NCBI RefSeq assembly: GCF_003014595.1
Contig: NZ_PYGK01000025.1
Span: forward strand, 1 to 64,000
DNA: 64,000 bases
Direction: 5' to 3'
From: Chitinophaga ginsengisoli
GTDB lineage: Bacteria > Bacteroidota > Bacteroidia > Chitinophagales > Chitinophagaceae
The position numbers were made by a program, and so were the translations under genes. Below are positions 8,213 to 16,480 of the stretch, piece after piece. Under the pieces are notes generated by a model that saw only the letters and a program-made list of their open reading frames with translations, was not told the DNA's origin and did no database searches. The stretch's first letter is position 1. Every line of letters starts with the position of its first letter.

Positions 8213-8220
8213 TAGTTTTG
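8213..8220 (+). promoter_or_regulatory. TAnnTTTG -7 box for the START-domain gene
   Basis: TAGTTTTG matches the Bacteroidota -7 consensus TAnnTTTG and lies 27 bases before the ATG at 8247, leaving a short 5' leader. No clear TTTG -33 element is seen at the usual spacing. Confidence 0.45.
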
Positions 8221-8246
8221 TGACGGATTTCAACCTATAGACGAAC

Positions 8247-8888
8247 ATGAAACAATTATCGATCATTAGTCTGGCCTTGCTTTTCAGCCTGATAAGTTAC
8301 GGACAGGAAAACTGGACCTTAAAGACCAACAAGGATGGTATAGCCATCTATACCAAAACTATCGAAAACTCTGCCTATAAGGGCATCAAGGTAAAGTGCT
8401 CTTTACAAGCCACCTTGTCACAGTTTGTAGCAGTGATCATGGATGTTAATACCGCCACAGAGTGGTTATACAGCACGAAATCAAGCACTTTACTGAAAGA
8501 GATTTCTCCTGCGGAGGTTTACTATTATTCAGAAGTTGGATTGCCATGGCCCCTGAGTAACAGGGATTTTGTTTGTCACCTGACAGCGAAGCAGGACGCC
8601 CATACCAGAGTGGTGACGATTGATGGTCCTGTAGTACCGGACTATATGGCTGAAAAGAACGGTATTGTACGTGTGAAACACTCTTCCGGAAAATGGATCA
8701 TTACGCCGGCAGAGAATAACATGGTAAACATCGAGTATACGCTGGAAGCTGATCCTGGTGGTAGTATTCCTGCATGGCTGGTGAACTTGTTTGCGACCAA
8801 AGGCCCTATGGAATCTTTCAGAAAACTGAAAGTCCAGATCAACAAACCGCAGTATAAGAAAGCGCAGTATGCCTTTATAAAGAACTGA
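8247..8888 (+). CDS. START-domain (StAR-related) lipid-binding protein, secreted
   Basis: 213 residues. Residues 1-19 form a signal peptide (hydrophobic ISLALLFSLISYG, then QEN). The rest matches the START helix-grip fold: ENWTLKTNKDGIAIYTKTIENS at the front, a central stretch VGLPWPLSNRDFVCHL near 97-112, and the C-terminal helix region SIPAWLVNLFATKGPMESFRKLK. START domains bind lipids or sterols in a deep pocket; in Bacteroidota such exported copies have no established ligand. It is transcribed alone, convergent with a small lipoprotein gene 11 bases downstream. I am sure of the fold family, not of the ligand. Confidence 0.85.
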   Translation: MKQLSIISLALLFSLISYGQENWTLKTNKDGIAIYTKTIENSAYKGIKVKCSLQATLSQFVAVIMDVNTATEWLYSTKSSTLLKEISPAEVYYYSEVGLPWPLSNRDFVCHLTAKQDAHTRVVTIDGPVVPDYMAEKNGIVRVKHSSGKWIITPAENNMVNIEYTLEADPGGSIPAWLVNLFATKGPMESFRKLKVQINKPQYKKAQYAFIKN

Positions 8889-8899
8889 CGGCTACAGTA

Positions 8900-9394
8900 T
8901 TACCATCTCTTCCCTGCAACTTTTCCTATATACGTGCCCTGCATTTGTCGGCCCGCTACGGTAATGTCGTAGTCTATCGTAAAGGTTTCCCCGTTATTGC
9001 TGACATTCATGGTACCCGCTGTTACACCTGTTATCTGATATCCGTTGCCATACACGCCACTAGGTGTGTATTTGACTATTGCATTGGAAAAATTCTTCCG
9101 CTTGTCATAAGCGGCATTATTGTGGTCCATATAAGTGTACTTACGGGAGAAATACAGACTGTCAACAAAGATCTGTACCGTGTTCTCAACGTATTCGGGC
9201 GCCCGGGGAACATTGGTGAGTACCAGTCCCTCTGTGCCCGTCCAGTATGTATAGTCTGAGAGATAAGATTGCCCTTCTATCGTGAAAGTCCCGCCTGTTG
9301 GTTGTACGTCACTATCCTTTCCCCCTTGCCCGTCTTTCCTGCATGCACTGGCAAAAATACCTGCCGCCAGCATATACAAAGCGAGTTTTTTCAT
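8900..9394 (-). CDS. Small putative lipoprotein, unknown function
   Basis: 164 residues. The N-terminus MKKLALYMLAAGIFASAC is a lipoprotein signal with the modified cysteine at position 18 and a charged RKDGQGGKDSD tether after it. The mature part is a predicted beta-rich domain with alternating Tyr/Thr/Gly residues and no motif I recognise. It is probably attached to the outer membrane, as is usual for such Bacteroidota proteins. A TATATTTG box lies 66 bases upstream. It converges with the START-domain gene, so the two do not share a transcript. Confidence 0.75.
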   Translation of the reverse strand: MKKLALYMLAAGIFASACRKDGQGGKDSDVQPTGGTFTIEGQSYLSDYTYWTGTEGLVLTNVPRAPEYVENTVQIFVDSLYFSRKYTYMDHNNAAYDKRKNFSNAIVKYTPSGVYGNGYQITGVTAGTMNVSNNGETFTIDYDITVAGRQMQGTYIGKVAGKRW

Positions 9395-9459
9395 AGATCT
9401 ATGGTTTTTATAGATTGGTTCCTTGTGGTAACAAGCTGATGTAGACCTGTTTACGCCTG

Positions 9460-9467
9460 CAAATATA
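9460..9467 (-). promoter_or_regulatory. TAnnTTTG -7 box for the small lipoprotein gene
   Basis: On the minus strand TATATTTG matches the Bacteroidota -7 consensus, 66 bases upstream of the ATG at 9394. The leader contains a short palindrome (ATAGATCTAT) next to the start codon. Confidence 0.4.
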
Positions 9468-9507
9468 CATATTTATTTATTGGTTATGTTGGTTTCGGGG
9501 GAATTGG

Positions 9508-9752
9508 TTCCCGGGGGAATCACCCGCGTTACAAACATCGGGTTCCCGGGGGGATCTCCCCGCAATCATTTCCATCCCCGGGGTTATCACCCCGCAATCA
9601 TTTCCGTCCCCGGGGTTATCACCCCGCGCTACAAACAAGGGGACTCCTACGGAGTCCTATTATGTTTTGTTGATAATGTGTTTGTTCCCCCGGATTGTAC
9701 CCTACAAACAAAAGGACTCCGCTGGGAGTCCTAATTATGTTTTGTTGATGAC
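9508..9752 (+). repeat. Interspersed repeat array B (two elements in tandem)
   Basis: Units with the core CCCCGGGGTTATCACCCCG recur near 9510, 9545, 9576 and 9608, the last running into GCTACAAACAA. A hairpin follows (GGACTCC 9641-9647, GGAGTCC 9651-9657) and then TATTATGTTTTGTTGAT. A second, shorter element (9686-9752) repeats this order with its own hairpin (9714-9720 with 9725-9731). Together with the small lipoprotein's upstream region this fills the space between minus-strand genes at 9394 and 9759. The terminal hairpins could end transcription toward the plus strand. Confidence 0.85.
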
Positions 9753-9758
9753 GTGTTC

Positions 9759-10895
9759 TTACATGTTGTTATATACACCCTGCATCTCGCGCGTCAGCTG
9801 ATCGTAGATCGGCTTGGTGAACTGCAGGAATAATTCCTGGGGAGGAGGCGGAGGGATGTCTTCGCCCACCATCAGGGCTTTATCTTCATCGCTGAGCGCA
9901 CGTTCGTCGCCTTTATAATAGCCGTACTGGTTCATCCAGGTATAGCTACCGGGAAGCCTGTCGGTGCGGATGATATTATTGGTGGCCACATCGATCAGCT
10001 GGTAGTCCAGCAGGCCTTTGGAAACAACGGTGGCCTTTACAACATATACTTTCGCTTTTACGGTAGCATAGCGGTTGATAACGGCTTTACCGGTGCTGTC
10101 TTTGACGCTACCTACAACGATCTCTTTGGAGACTTCTCTTTCTGAGCGGTCTACGTAGGTTTGTCCTACTACGAAATCGTTGAAACTCATTTCCAGGAAC
10201 TGGTCGGGTTGTATTTTATTGTTACGGGCGATGCGCTCGTCGGTAAATTGTACAAAACGGTTGATGTTCCGCTGCTGCAGGTTGCGGATCAGTACATCAC
10301 GGAACTGGTCAGCGCTGAACTGGTAGTAGGAAGAGCGAACGTCTACGTGTCTTACCACTACATTCACGAGGCCTCTCTGGAAGGCTTCGTCCATGAGTTG
10401 AGCGGAATTGCGGTAGTTAGGGATCAGGTTCAGGGCAGCCTGGAATTCATCAAAAGCCTGCCTTGCAGCCGCTTTATCGCCCTGATCGAGAAGGGAGGCC
10501 CCTCTGTCGTACCGTACCTGGGCAGCGTTCTCCTGCGCCCCGGAAATGGCATTACGATAATCTTTTGGTTTCACAATGGCCAGTGCTGCAGGAGAGGCGT
10601 GAATGCCATCGTACAGACGCTGGAGCGCGCGGTATTCCGTGCGGATGTATTCCCATTTCAGCGGGTCGTTGGAGATCATGTACCCATTGACTTTGTCTTC
10701 GTGGGCACGTTGGGCCTGTGTATAGGCTTGAGGAAGTAGTTGTAGTGAAACAGTGTTGTCAGGTCTTTTCTGTAATTTTTTTACGAACGCCAGCACCGCT
10801 TCATCGTAGCGGCCTTTGTTGTAGAGTTTTTCACCCGATTTACAGGACAGTATCAGTAGGATAGGGGCAATCAGCCACAGGAGACGGTTTTGCAT
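9759..10895 (-). CDS. Putative lipoprotein with TPR-like N-terminal region
   Basis: 378 residues. MQNRLLWLIAPILLILSC is a lipoprotein signal peptide with Cys18. The segment SGEKLYNKGRYDEAVLAFVKKLQKRPDN has the spacing of a tetratricopeptide repeat, and a further helical stretch with DQGDKAAARQAFDEFQAAL (about 135-155) looks like another. The C-terminal half is mixed alpha/beta and not recognised; it has a proline-rich stretch EDIPPPPPQELF near 350. It is likely an outer-membrane or periplasmic scaffold. It lies 21 bases downstream of smpB on the same strand, so co-transcription with smpB is likely; no functional link is known. Confidence 0.75.
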   Translation of the reverse strand: MQNRLLWLIAPILLILSCKSGEKLYNKGRYDEAVLAFVKKLQKRPDNTVSLQLLPQAYTQAQRAHEDKVNGYMISNDPLKWEYIRTEYRALQRLYDGIHASPAALAIVKPKDYRNAISGAQENAAQVRYDRGASLLDQGDKAAARQAFDEFQAALNLIPNYRNSAQLMDEAFQRGLVNVVVRHVDVRSSYYQFSADQFRDVLIRNLQQRNINRFVQFTDERIARNNKIQPDQFLEMSFNDFVVGQTYVDRSEREVSKEIVVGSVKDSTGKAVINRYATVKAKVYVVKATVVSKGLLDYQLIDVATNNIIRTDRLPGSYTWMNQYGYYKGDERALSDEDKALMVGEDIPPPPPQELFLQFTKPIYDQLTREMQGVYNNM

Positions 10896-10916
10896 ATACT
10901 CGAATAATAGATTTTC

Positions 10917-11354
10917 TTATTTCAGGAATCTTCTGATCTCCCTGTCCGTTTCACGTTGCTTGATGCTTTCGCGTTTATCGTGCAGCTTTTTACCTTTACC
11001 CAGACCGATCTCTATCTTAGCCAGGCTTTTGTCGGTAATGAAGATGCGCAGCGGAATGATGCTATAGCCTCGTTCTTTTATTTTACCTTCCAGTTTCCGT
11101 AGTTCCCGCTTGGTAAGCAGTAACTTACGTTCACGCAGGGGATCATGATTAGCATATGTACCGTGTGAATATTCGGCGATATGCAGGCTTTTAACAAACA
11201 ATTCTCCTTTTGAGAAATAGCAGAATGAATCGTTGAAGCTTACCCTGCTTCCGCGGATGGACTTAATCTCCGTGCCTGTCAACACCATGCCGGCAATATA
11301 CTTATCCTCTATTGCGTACTCGAAATATGCCGATCTGTTCTTGAGTTCTGCCAT
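10917..11354 (-). CDS. smpB: SsrA-binding protein SmpB
   Basis: 145 residues, the usual length. SmpB binds tmRNA (SsrA) and brings it to stalled ribosomes for trans-translation in the cytoplasm. Family marks are the start NRSAYFEYAIEDKYIAGMVLTGTEIKSIR, the central SFNDSFCYFSKGELFVKSLHIAEY, and the basic C-terminal tail with GKKLHDKRESIKQRETDREIRR that enters the decoding centre. The ATG at 11354 is the natural start. The 110-bp gap to accD upstream contains only AT-rich imperfect repeats (for example AATTAGGA / TCCTAATT). Confidence 0.97.
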   Translation of the reverse strand: MAELKNRSAYFEYAIEDKYIAGMVLTGTEIKSIRGSRVSFNDSFCYFSKGELFVKSLHIAEYSHGTYANHDPLRERKLLLTKRELRKLEGKIKERGYSIIPLRIFITDKSLAKIEIGLGKGKKLHDKRESIKQRETDREIRRFLK

Positions 11355-11464
11355 CTTTTTATTAGATAAGGACTTAAAAATTAGGAACTAAGAATTGAAA
11401 TCCGGAAGCATCTCCCCATTCCCAATCCTTAATTCCTAATTCTTAAATTCTTCGGTTTTGGTGC

Positions 11465-12313
11465 TTAGTTTTTAAATAATTCCAATAACACTGCCAGGCG
11501 TTGTTTCATCTCCTTACGGTCGATGATCAGGTCCAGGAAGCCATGTTCCAGCAGGAATTCTGCGCTCTGGAAACCTTCCGGCAGGTCTTTTTTGATCGTT
11601 TCCTTGATAACACGCGGACCGGCAAAACCGATCAGTGCCTTAGGCTCTGCCACGTTCAGGTCGCCCAGCATCGCGAAGGAGGCCGTCACACCACCGGTGG
11701 TAGGGTCTGTCATCAGGGAAATATAAGGCAGCTTTGCTTCTGCCAGCTGTGTCAGTTTTGCGGACGTTTTAGCCATCTGCATCAGGGAGAAGGCACTTTC
11801 CATCATACGGGCACCTCCTGATTTGGAGATGATCATCAACGGCATTTTGTTCGCAATGCAATAATCGATGGAACGGGCGATCTTTTCACCTACCACGGAA
11901 CCCATGGAGCCCCCGATGAAGGCAAAGTCCATACAGGCAATCACCAGGTCATTTTCCTGTACCTTACCTACACCTACCCGCATCGCATCTTTCAGTCCTG
12001 ACTTTTTCTGTGCATCTACCAGTCTGGCGCCATAAGGCTTCAGGTCCTTGAAACCAAGGAAGTCTTTCGGATAAATGTTGTCAAAAAGCTCTTCGAATTG
12101 ATTATCGTCAAATAATATTTCGAAATACTCGGCCGAATTGATGCGATTGTGGTAATTACACTTGTCGCATACGTAATAGTGCTCTTTCAGATCTTTTACT
12201 GTAGAGGTTTTTTTGCAGTTAGGACATTTGTGCCACAATCCATCCGGCGCCTCTTTCTTTTCACTTGTAGACGTTTGAATGCCTTGTTTAATGCGCTTAA
12301 ACCAGCTTGACAT
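11465..12313 (-). CDS. accD: Acetyl-CoA carboxylase carboxyltransferase subunit beta
   Basis: 282 residues, typical of AccD. With AccA it moves the carboxyl group from carboxybiotin to acetyl-CoA, giving malonyl-CoA for fatty-acid synthesis. The N-terminus carries a four-cysteine zinc ribbon (Cys30, Cys33, Cys49, Cys52). The crotonase-like carboxyltransferase core follows with SKSGGARMMESAFSLMQMAK (about 163-182) and TDPTTGGVTASFAMLGD (about 206-222), the acyl-CoA and oxyanion loops. accA and the biotin carrier are not in the window; bioD, for biotin synthesis, is 4 kb away. Transcribed toward smpB. Confidence 0.97.
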   Translation of the reverse strand: MSSWFKRIKQGIQTSTSEKKEAPDGLWHKCPNCKKTSTVKDLKEHYYVCDKCNYHNRINSAEYFEILFDDNQFEELFDNIYPKDFLGFKDLKPYGARLVDAQKKSGLKDAMRVGVGKVQENDLVIACMDFAFIGGSMGSVVGEKIARSIDYCIANKMPLMIISKSGGARMMESAFSLMQMAKTSAKLTQLAEAKLPYISLMTDPTTGGVTASFAMLGDLNVAEPKALIGFAGPRVIKETIKKDLPEGFQSAEFLLEHGFLDLIIDRKEMKQRLAVLLELFKN

Positions 12314-12465
12314 ATTGTGCTATTAGGTTACAAAATAGTTGTGCAAGATACAAATTATATTAACTTCCAAAGTATTCTACCCCTATAATTATACTTAAAG
12401 TACCTGGCAACCAATAATTTGATTGGAAAGATATATATATAAGTGGTATAATAAAAACGTGTTGA

Positions 12466-12499
12466 CAAAAAAAATCCTCAGGAATGACTTCCTGAGGAT
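12466..12499 (-). terminator. Rho-independent terminator of the aldolase gene
   Basis: A perfect 11-bp stem (ATCCTCAGGAA 12474-12484 with TTCCTGAGGAT 12489-12499) and a TGAC/GTCA tetraloop are followed, on the minus strand, by a T-tract (A-run 12466-12474 on plus). It lies 25 bases after the aldolase stop codon. Confidence 0.9.
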
Positions 12500-12523
12500 G
12501 GATAAATTGTACCCGTTTGCGGA

Positions 12524-13591
12524 TTATGCGTTCCTGCCGATGCAATTCAGGTCAGCAAAAGCTTCTTCAAGGCGTTTTACGAATGTTTCTTCACCTTTAC
12601 GCAGCCATACGCGTGGGTCGTAGTATTTTTTGTTTGGCTTCTCAGGACCTTCCGGGTTACCCAGCTGTGCCTGCAGATAGTCTTTCTTTGCTTCATAGAA
12701 ATCATGGATACCTTCCCAGAATGCCCACTGCATATCAGTATCGATGTTCATTTTGATCACACCGTAACCCAGCGCTTCGTTGATCTGGTGTTTAGGTGAA
12801 CCGGAACCGCCATGGAATACATAGTATACTGGCTTAGCAGCGGTACCATGTTTCTTCTGAATGAACTCCTGGCTGTTCTGCAGGATGATCGGACGCAGTT
12901 CTACGTTACCCGGAGAGTAAACGCCGTGTACGTTACCGAAAGCTGCAGCTACAGTGAAACGGCTACCTACTTTAGACAGTGTTTCGTAAGCGTAAGCTAC
13001 TTCTTCTGGCTGAGTATACAGTTTGTGGTTCTCAACGCCGGAGTTGTCCACGCCATCTTCTTCACCACCAGTTACGCCCAGTTCGATCTCGATGGACATA
13101 CCCAGTTTGTTCATTCTCTCGAAATATTTCAGGGAAGTTTCTATATTCTCGTGCAGTGGCTCTTCAGAGAGGTCCAGCATGTGGGAGCTGTACAGTGGCT
13201 GACCATTCTGTTTCATGAAAGCTTCACCGGCATCCAGCAGACCATCGATCCATGGCAGCCATTTCTTAGCGGCGTGGTCAGTGTGCAGTACTACAGGAAC
13301 ACCGTAGTATTTTGCCACTTCGTGTACGTGTTTTGCACCGGAGATACCACCGGCAATGTTAGCCTGCAGCTTGTCGTTCGGCATTCCTTTACCCGCAAAG
13401 AACTGCGCGCCACCATTGGAAAACTGAATAATTACAGGTGAATTTACTTTGGCAGCGGTTTCCAGTACTGCGTTTACGGAATTGGTACCTACTACGTTAA
13501 CAGCAGGCATTGCCCATGCGTTATTCTTGGCATCATTGTACAGCGCATCCAGCTCTTCGCCGAATAACACGCCAGCTCTGTATTTTCCCAT
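12524..13591 (-). CDS. fbaA: Class II fructose-bisphosphate aldolase
   Basis: 355 residues, class IIA length. This zinc enzyme interconverts fructose-1,6-bisphosphate and the triose phosphates in glycolysis and gluconeogenesis. Visible marks are VVLHTDHAAK (about 100-109, catalytic Asp and first zinc His), the phosphate-binding YYVFHGGSGSPKHQI (about 256-270, zinc His and Gly loop) and GVIKMNIDTDMQWAF (about 278-292). It has its own promoter-like box at 13623-13630 and a strong terminator, so it is probably a single-gene transcript. Confidence 0.97.
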   Translation of the reverse strand: MGKYRAGVLFGEELDALYNDAKNNAWAMPAVNVVGTNSVNAVLETAAKVNSPVIIQFSNGGAQFFAGKGMPNDKLQANIAGGISGAKHVHEVAKYYGVPVVLHTDHAAKKWLPWIDGLLDAGEAFMKQNGQPLYSSHMLDLSEEPLHENIETSLKYFERMNKLGMSIEIELGVTGGEEDGVDNSGVENHKLYTQPEEVAYAYETLSKVGSRFTVAAAFGNVHGVYSPGNVELRPIILQNSQEFIQKKHGTAAKPVYYVFHGGSGSPKHQINEALGYGVIKMNIDTDMQWAFWEGIHDFYEAKKDYLQAQLGNPEGPEKPNKKYYDPRVWLRKGEETFVKRLEEAFADLNCIGRNA

Positions 13592-13622
13592 AGCTTTCGG
13601 ATTGTTTTACATTTAAGGACAG

Positions 13623-13630
13623 CAAATATA
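13623..13630 (-). promoter_or_regulatory. TAnnTTTG -7 box for the aldolase gene
   Basis: TATATTTG on the minus strand, 32 bases upstream of the ATG at 13591. The surrounding 13592-13850 region is AT-rich and holds one imperfect hairpin (GAATTCG / CGAATTC, 13711-13737) but no gene. Confidence 0.5.
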
Positions 13631-13850
13631 AGTACTAAAGATTAACTATTATAGTAGATTTCTGAATTAGAATTGGATGAATCACGAAATATTTGGTGTT
13701 TTTTATAGGAATTCGTCATTTTTTCGGGCGAATTCTTGTTGCTGGACATAGATTTTGTGCCACTGATTCGATATTGTCTCATTAGCCTCCTTTTACGGGG
13801 TTGCTTATGGTCGGTTCCCTAACATTGTTCCGCCGGGATAACAGACAAGG

Positions 13851-14657
13851 TCATTCTCCCAGCCTTTCCCGGAAATCCCGGAAATATGCCGCCGCCTTTT
13901 CCAGCCGGCTGCCATACCAGGAGAACATTTCTCCGTCTACCAGTTCAACACGTACTCCCGGAAGTAGTCCCTGTAATTCTGCGATATGTTTCTCCTTAAA
14001 TGGGTAAGGTTCCGAAGAAAGCAACACCAACTGGCAGTCCCTGGTTCGCAAATGCTCAATGTCAATTGCCGGATACCGGTCAGTGCCAGCAAAAATATTC
14101 TCCAGCCGGCAATGTCCTAACATTGTATGGATAAAAGTATCCCCACCTGCTACCATCCATGGTTCCCGCCAGATGAAATAAGCAGTACGTAGCGGCGCCC
14201 GGTCCTGCTTACTTGCTTCTATTCGATTGAAACCCTGTGTGATATTGTTGATTATTTCGTCGGCCTGTTCACTTTTACCGGTGATCTCACCAATACTTTC
14301 GATCATTTCCAGTGCCTCATCCAGATAATGAATATCGCTCACCCACACAGGTACATGTTGCATCAGGTATTCCACCTGCTCCTGCGTATTTTCTTCCTTG
14401 TTGGCAATAACGAGATCAGGTTGCAGGGTAAGGATCTCTTCCAGGTGCAGTGTTTTCGTGCCTCCAATACGTGTCTTGGTCCGGAACCATTCCTCTGGAT
14501 GGATACAGAATTTTGTAATGCCGATGACTTCTTCGTCCAGTCCCAGGTCGTACAGTAATTCCGTCTGCGAAGGGACCAGTGAAATGATCCGGCGGGGCGG
14601 GTAAGGAATGCTCACTTCCCGCCCCAGCTGGTCTTTGTAAATATTTGTTACCGGCAT
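13851..14657 (-). CDS. BtuF-like helical-backbone metal receptor protein without signal peptide
   Basis: 268 residues matching the class III periplasmic binding family that includes the cobalamin binder BtuF. Marks: PRRIISLVPSQTELLYDLGL (about 22-41), then KTLHLEEILTLQPDLVIANKE, and the long linking helix around TGKSEQADEIINNITQGF. The unusual point is the N-terminus MPVTNIYKDQLGREVSIPYPP, which enters the domain directly with no signal peptide or lipobox and no upstream in-frame alternative in the short gap to the next gene. It therefore looks cytoplasmic. It lies 35 bases downstream of cystathionine beta-synthase on the same strand, so co-transcription is likely. A role linked to corrinoid or heme handling is inference only. 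Confidence 0.8.
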   Translation of the reverse strand: MPVTNIYKDQLGREVSIPYPPRRIISLVPSQTELLYDLGLDEEVIGITKFCIHPEEWFRTKTRIGGTKTLHLEEILTLQPDLVIANKEENTQEQVEYLMQHVPVWVSDIHYLDEALEMIESIGEITGKSEQADEIINNITQGFNRIEASKQDRAPLRTAYFIWREPWMVAGGDTFIHTMLGHCRLENIFAGTDRYPAIDIEHLRTRDCQLVLLSSEPYPFKEKHIAELQGLLPGVRVELVDGEMFSWYGSRLEKAAAYFRDFRERLGE

Positions 14658-14692
14658 CAGTTGCCCGTTGTCGTTTTATTCATGATGACTGA

Positions 14693-16051
14693 TCAGCTGC
14701 CCAGTGCCTGGATGATATCATACTTCGTTACGATATGCGGCTTGCCGCTGTCATCCTTGGTGATCACCGCTCCGTTCTCCTTGTTGATATAAACGGTCAG
14801 TTTTTCTATCGGCGTATCCATGCTCACTTCAGGGAAAGCATGCTGCATCACCTGTTTGATCTGTGCATCTTTCAGGTTAGCATCATCGATCAGGCGGTTG
14901 AAAAGTCCTCCTTCAGAAATAGCCCCAACGATCTGATTATTATGTAATACCGGCAGATGTTCGATGTCATACTTCTTCATCTTCACAATCGCCTCGCTCA
15001 CTTTCTCTTCCTGGTTGATCGTTACCAGCGGCTGGTTGCGGCGACCGTTCACCACATCTTTCACCGTCTTCACATCCAGGAATCCGCGTTCCATCATCCA
15101 CTGGTCATTGTACACCTTTCCTACATAACGGCTGCCATGGTCATGGAAGATCACTACTACCAGGTCGGTCGGTTTCAGTTTGCTTTTCAGCTGCAACAAG
15201 CCCGATACTGCCGATCCTGCGGAATAACCTACAAAAATGCCTTCCTCCTTGGAAATGCGGCGGGCCATGACAGCACCGTCCTTGTCAGTCACTTTTTCAA
15301 AATGATCGATCACACTCATATCGTAGTTCTGCGGTATGAAGTCCTCGCCGATGCCCTCCGTGATGTAAGGGTATACCTCGGTCATGTCCAGTTCACCAGT
15401 CTCGTGGTATTTTTTCAGCAGAGAACCATAACTGTCAATCGCCCATACCTGTATGTTTGGATTCTTTTCTCTCAGGAATTTACCTGCCCCTGTAATGGTG
15501 CCTCCGGTACCGGTAGCTACCACCAGGTGAGTGATCTTTCCGTCCGTCTGCTCCCAGATCTCCGGGCCTGTCTGCTCATAATGCGCGTCACGATTAGCCA
15601 GGTTGTCGTACTGGTTCACATAAAACGCATTCGGGATCTCCTGGGCCAGTCGGCGGGCTACAGAGTAATAAGAACGCGGATCTTCCGGTTCCACATTCGT
15701 AGGGCATACAATCACTTCTGCGCCTACAGCTTTGAGTATATCTACTTTCTCCTTGGATTGCTTATCCGTGGTAGTAAAGATGCATTTATATCCTTTGATC
15801 ACTGCGGCCAATGCGAGGCCCATACCGGTATTGCCGGAGGTACCCTCGATGATGGTGCCGCCGGGTTTCAACAGTCCCTGTTTTTCGGCCTCTTCGACCA
15901 TTTTTACGGCCATACGGTCCTTGATAGAGTTGCCGGGGTTAAAGAACTCAACTTTTGCCAGTACCGGACATGGAAGGCCGGCGGTAACGCGGTGTAATTT
16001 GACGAGTGGGGTGTTTCCGATTGTTTCGAGTATGCTATTGCAAAATTTCAT
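14693..16051 (-). CDS. Cystathionine beta-synthase with C-terminal CBS domain pair
   Basis: 452 residues. The N-terminal fold-type II PLP domain has the cofactor lysine Lys44 in NSIKDRM, the substrate loop EGTSGNTGMG (about 69-78) and the phosphate-binding GTGTGGTITG (about 178-187). Residues about 335-452 form two CBS motifs (NQEEKVSEAIVKMKKYDIEHLPVL and the last 60 residues), as in the serine-plus-homocysteine enzyme of transsulfuration and unlike plain cysteine synthase. CBS domains sense adenosyl ligands such as SAM; metK is elsewhere in the window. It starts at ATG 16051 facing a 556-bp repeat-rich region. Cysteine synthase activity cannot be excluded. Confidence 0.92.
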   Translation of the reverse strand: MKFCNSILETIGNTPLVKLHRVTAGLPCPVLAKVEFFNPGNSIKDRMAVKMVEEAEKQGLLKPGGTIIEGTSGNTGMGLALAAVIKGYKCIFTTTDKQSKEKVDILKAVGAEVIVCPTNVEPEDPRSYYSVARRLAQEIPNAFYVNQYDNLANRDAHYEQTGPEIWEQTDGKITHLVVATGTGGTITGAGKFLREKNPNIQVWAIDSYGSLLKKYHETGELDMTEVYPYITEGIGEDFIPQNYDMSVIDHFEKVTDKDGAVMARRISKEEGIFVGYSAGSAVSGLLQLKSKLKPTDLVVVIFHDHGSRYVGKVYNDQWMMERGFLDVKTVKDVVNGRRNQPLVTINQEEKVSEAIVKMKKYDIEHLPVLHNNQIVGAISEGGLFNRLIDDANLKDAQIKQVMQHAFPEVSMDTPIEKLTVYINKENGAVITKDDSGKPHIVTKYDIIQALGS

Positions 16052-16130
16052 ATGAATCTTGTTGGACTGTGGCGAATGTAAGGAATTTCCGGTTGCGGGG
16101 AATGGGGGGGAAGGATGGGGGGATGTTTCT

Positions 16131-16237
16131 GTCCCGGGGGTGAAAACCCGACTCGGTCCCGGGGGGGTGAAACCCGTTTTTTTGTCCCCGGGGTTGAAAA
16201 CCCCGGGCTACAAACAATGAGACCCCTACCGGGGTCT
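16131..16237 (+). repeat. Interspersed repeat array C
   Basis: Three degenerate units begin near 16131, 16155 and 16184 with GTCCCGGGGG-type cores; the last ends GGGCTACAAACAATG. The hairpin that follows has a stem AGACCCC (16220-16226) with GGGGTCT (16231-16237), different from the GGACTCC/GGAGTCC stem of arrays B and D but fully paired. The ATGTTTTGTT tail is missing here. It lies between divergent cystathionine beta-synthase and bioD. Confidence 0.8.
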
Positions 16238-16268
16238 ATTGGCGCGAATGATCGGGTACGGATAATAC

Positions 16269-16312
16269 GCCTTTACTATGCTTTTGATATGCCTTTGCCA
16301 TGGCTTTGGGTT
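16269..16312. repeat. Four 11-bp tandem repeats
   Basis: Units GCCTTTACTAT, GCTTTTGATAT, GCCTTTGCCAT and GGCTTTGGGTT lie end to end with consensus GCYTTTNNYAT. The 11-bp period places equivalent bases on the same face of the helix. No coding meaning is evident. Confidence 0.6.
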
Positions 16313-16353
16313 GGACCTGTACCCGTACTGAATAGCATCTGATCCCTATATCT

Positions 16354-16460
16354 CCATATCGCTATGCCGTCATCTGGATATCACTTTACCGTCATTTGTA
16401 TATCGATTCGATATAGAGATGTCGGTAAAATGATATGGAAATGACGGTAAAGTGATATGG
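16354..16460. repeat. Palindrome built from four 22-bp repeats
   Basis: Two 22-bp units at 16354-16375 and 16376-16397 are inverted copies of two units at 16417-16438 and 16439-16460 (consensus ATGACGGTAAAGTGATATGG). Between them lies the near-perfect palindrome TATATCGATTCGATATA (16399-16415). The whole can fold as one long hairpin or bind protein as spaced sites. It lies 148 bases upstream of the bioD start. Confidence 0.8.
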
Positions 16461-16480
16461 AAGAATCGAATACAGACCCG

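Noticed and set aside
11355..11464. Terminator or small RNA between accD and smpB
   Set aside because: Only weak AT-rich inverted repeats (AATTAGGA/TCCTAATT) with no clear stem and T-tract; accD and smpB may be co-transcribed.
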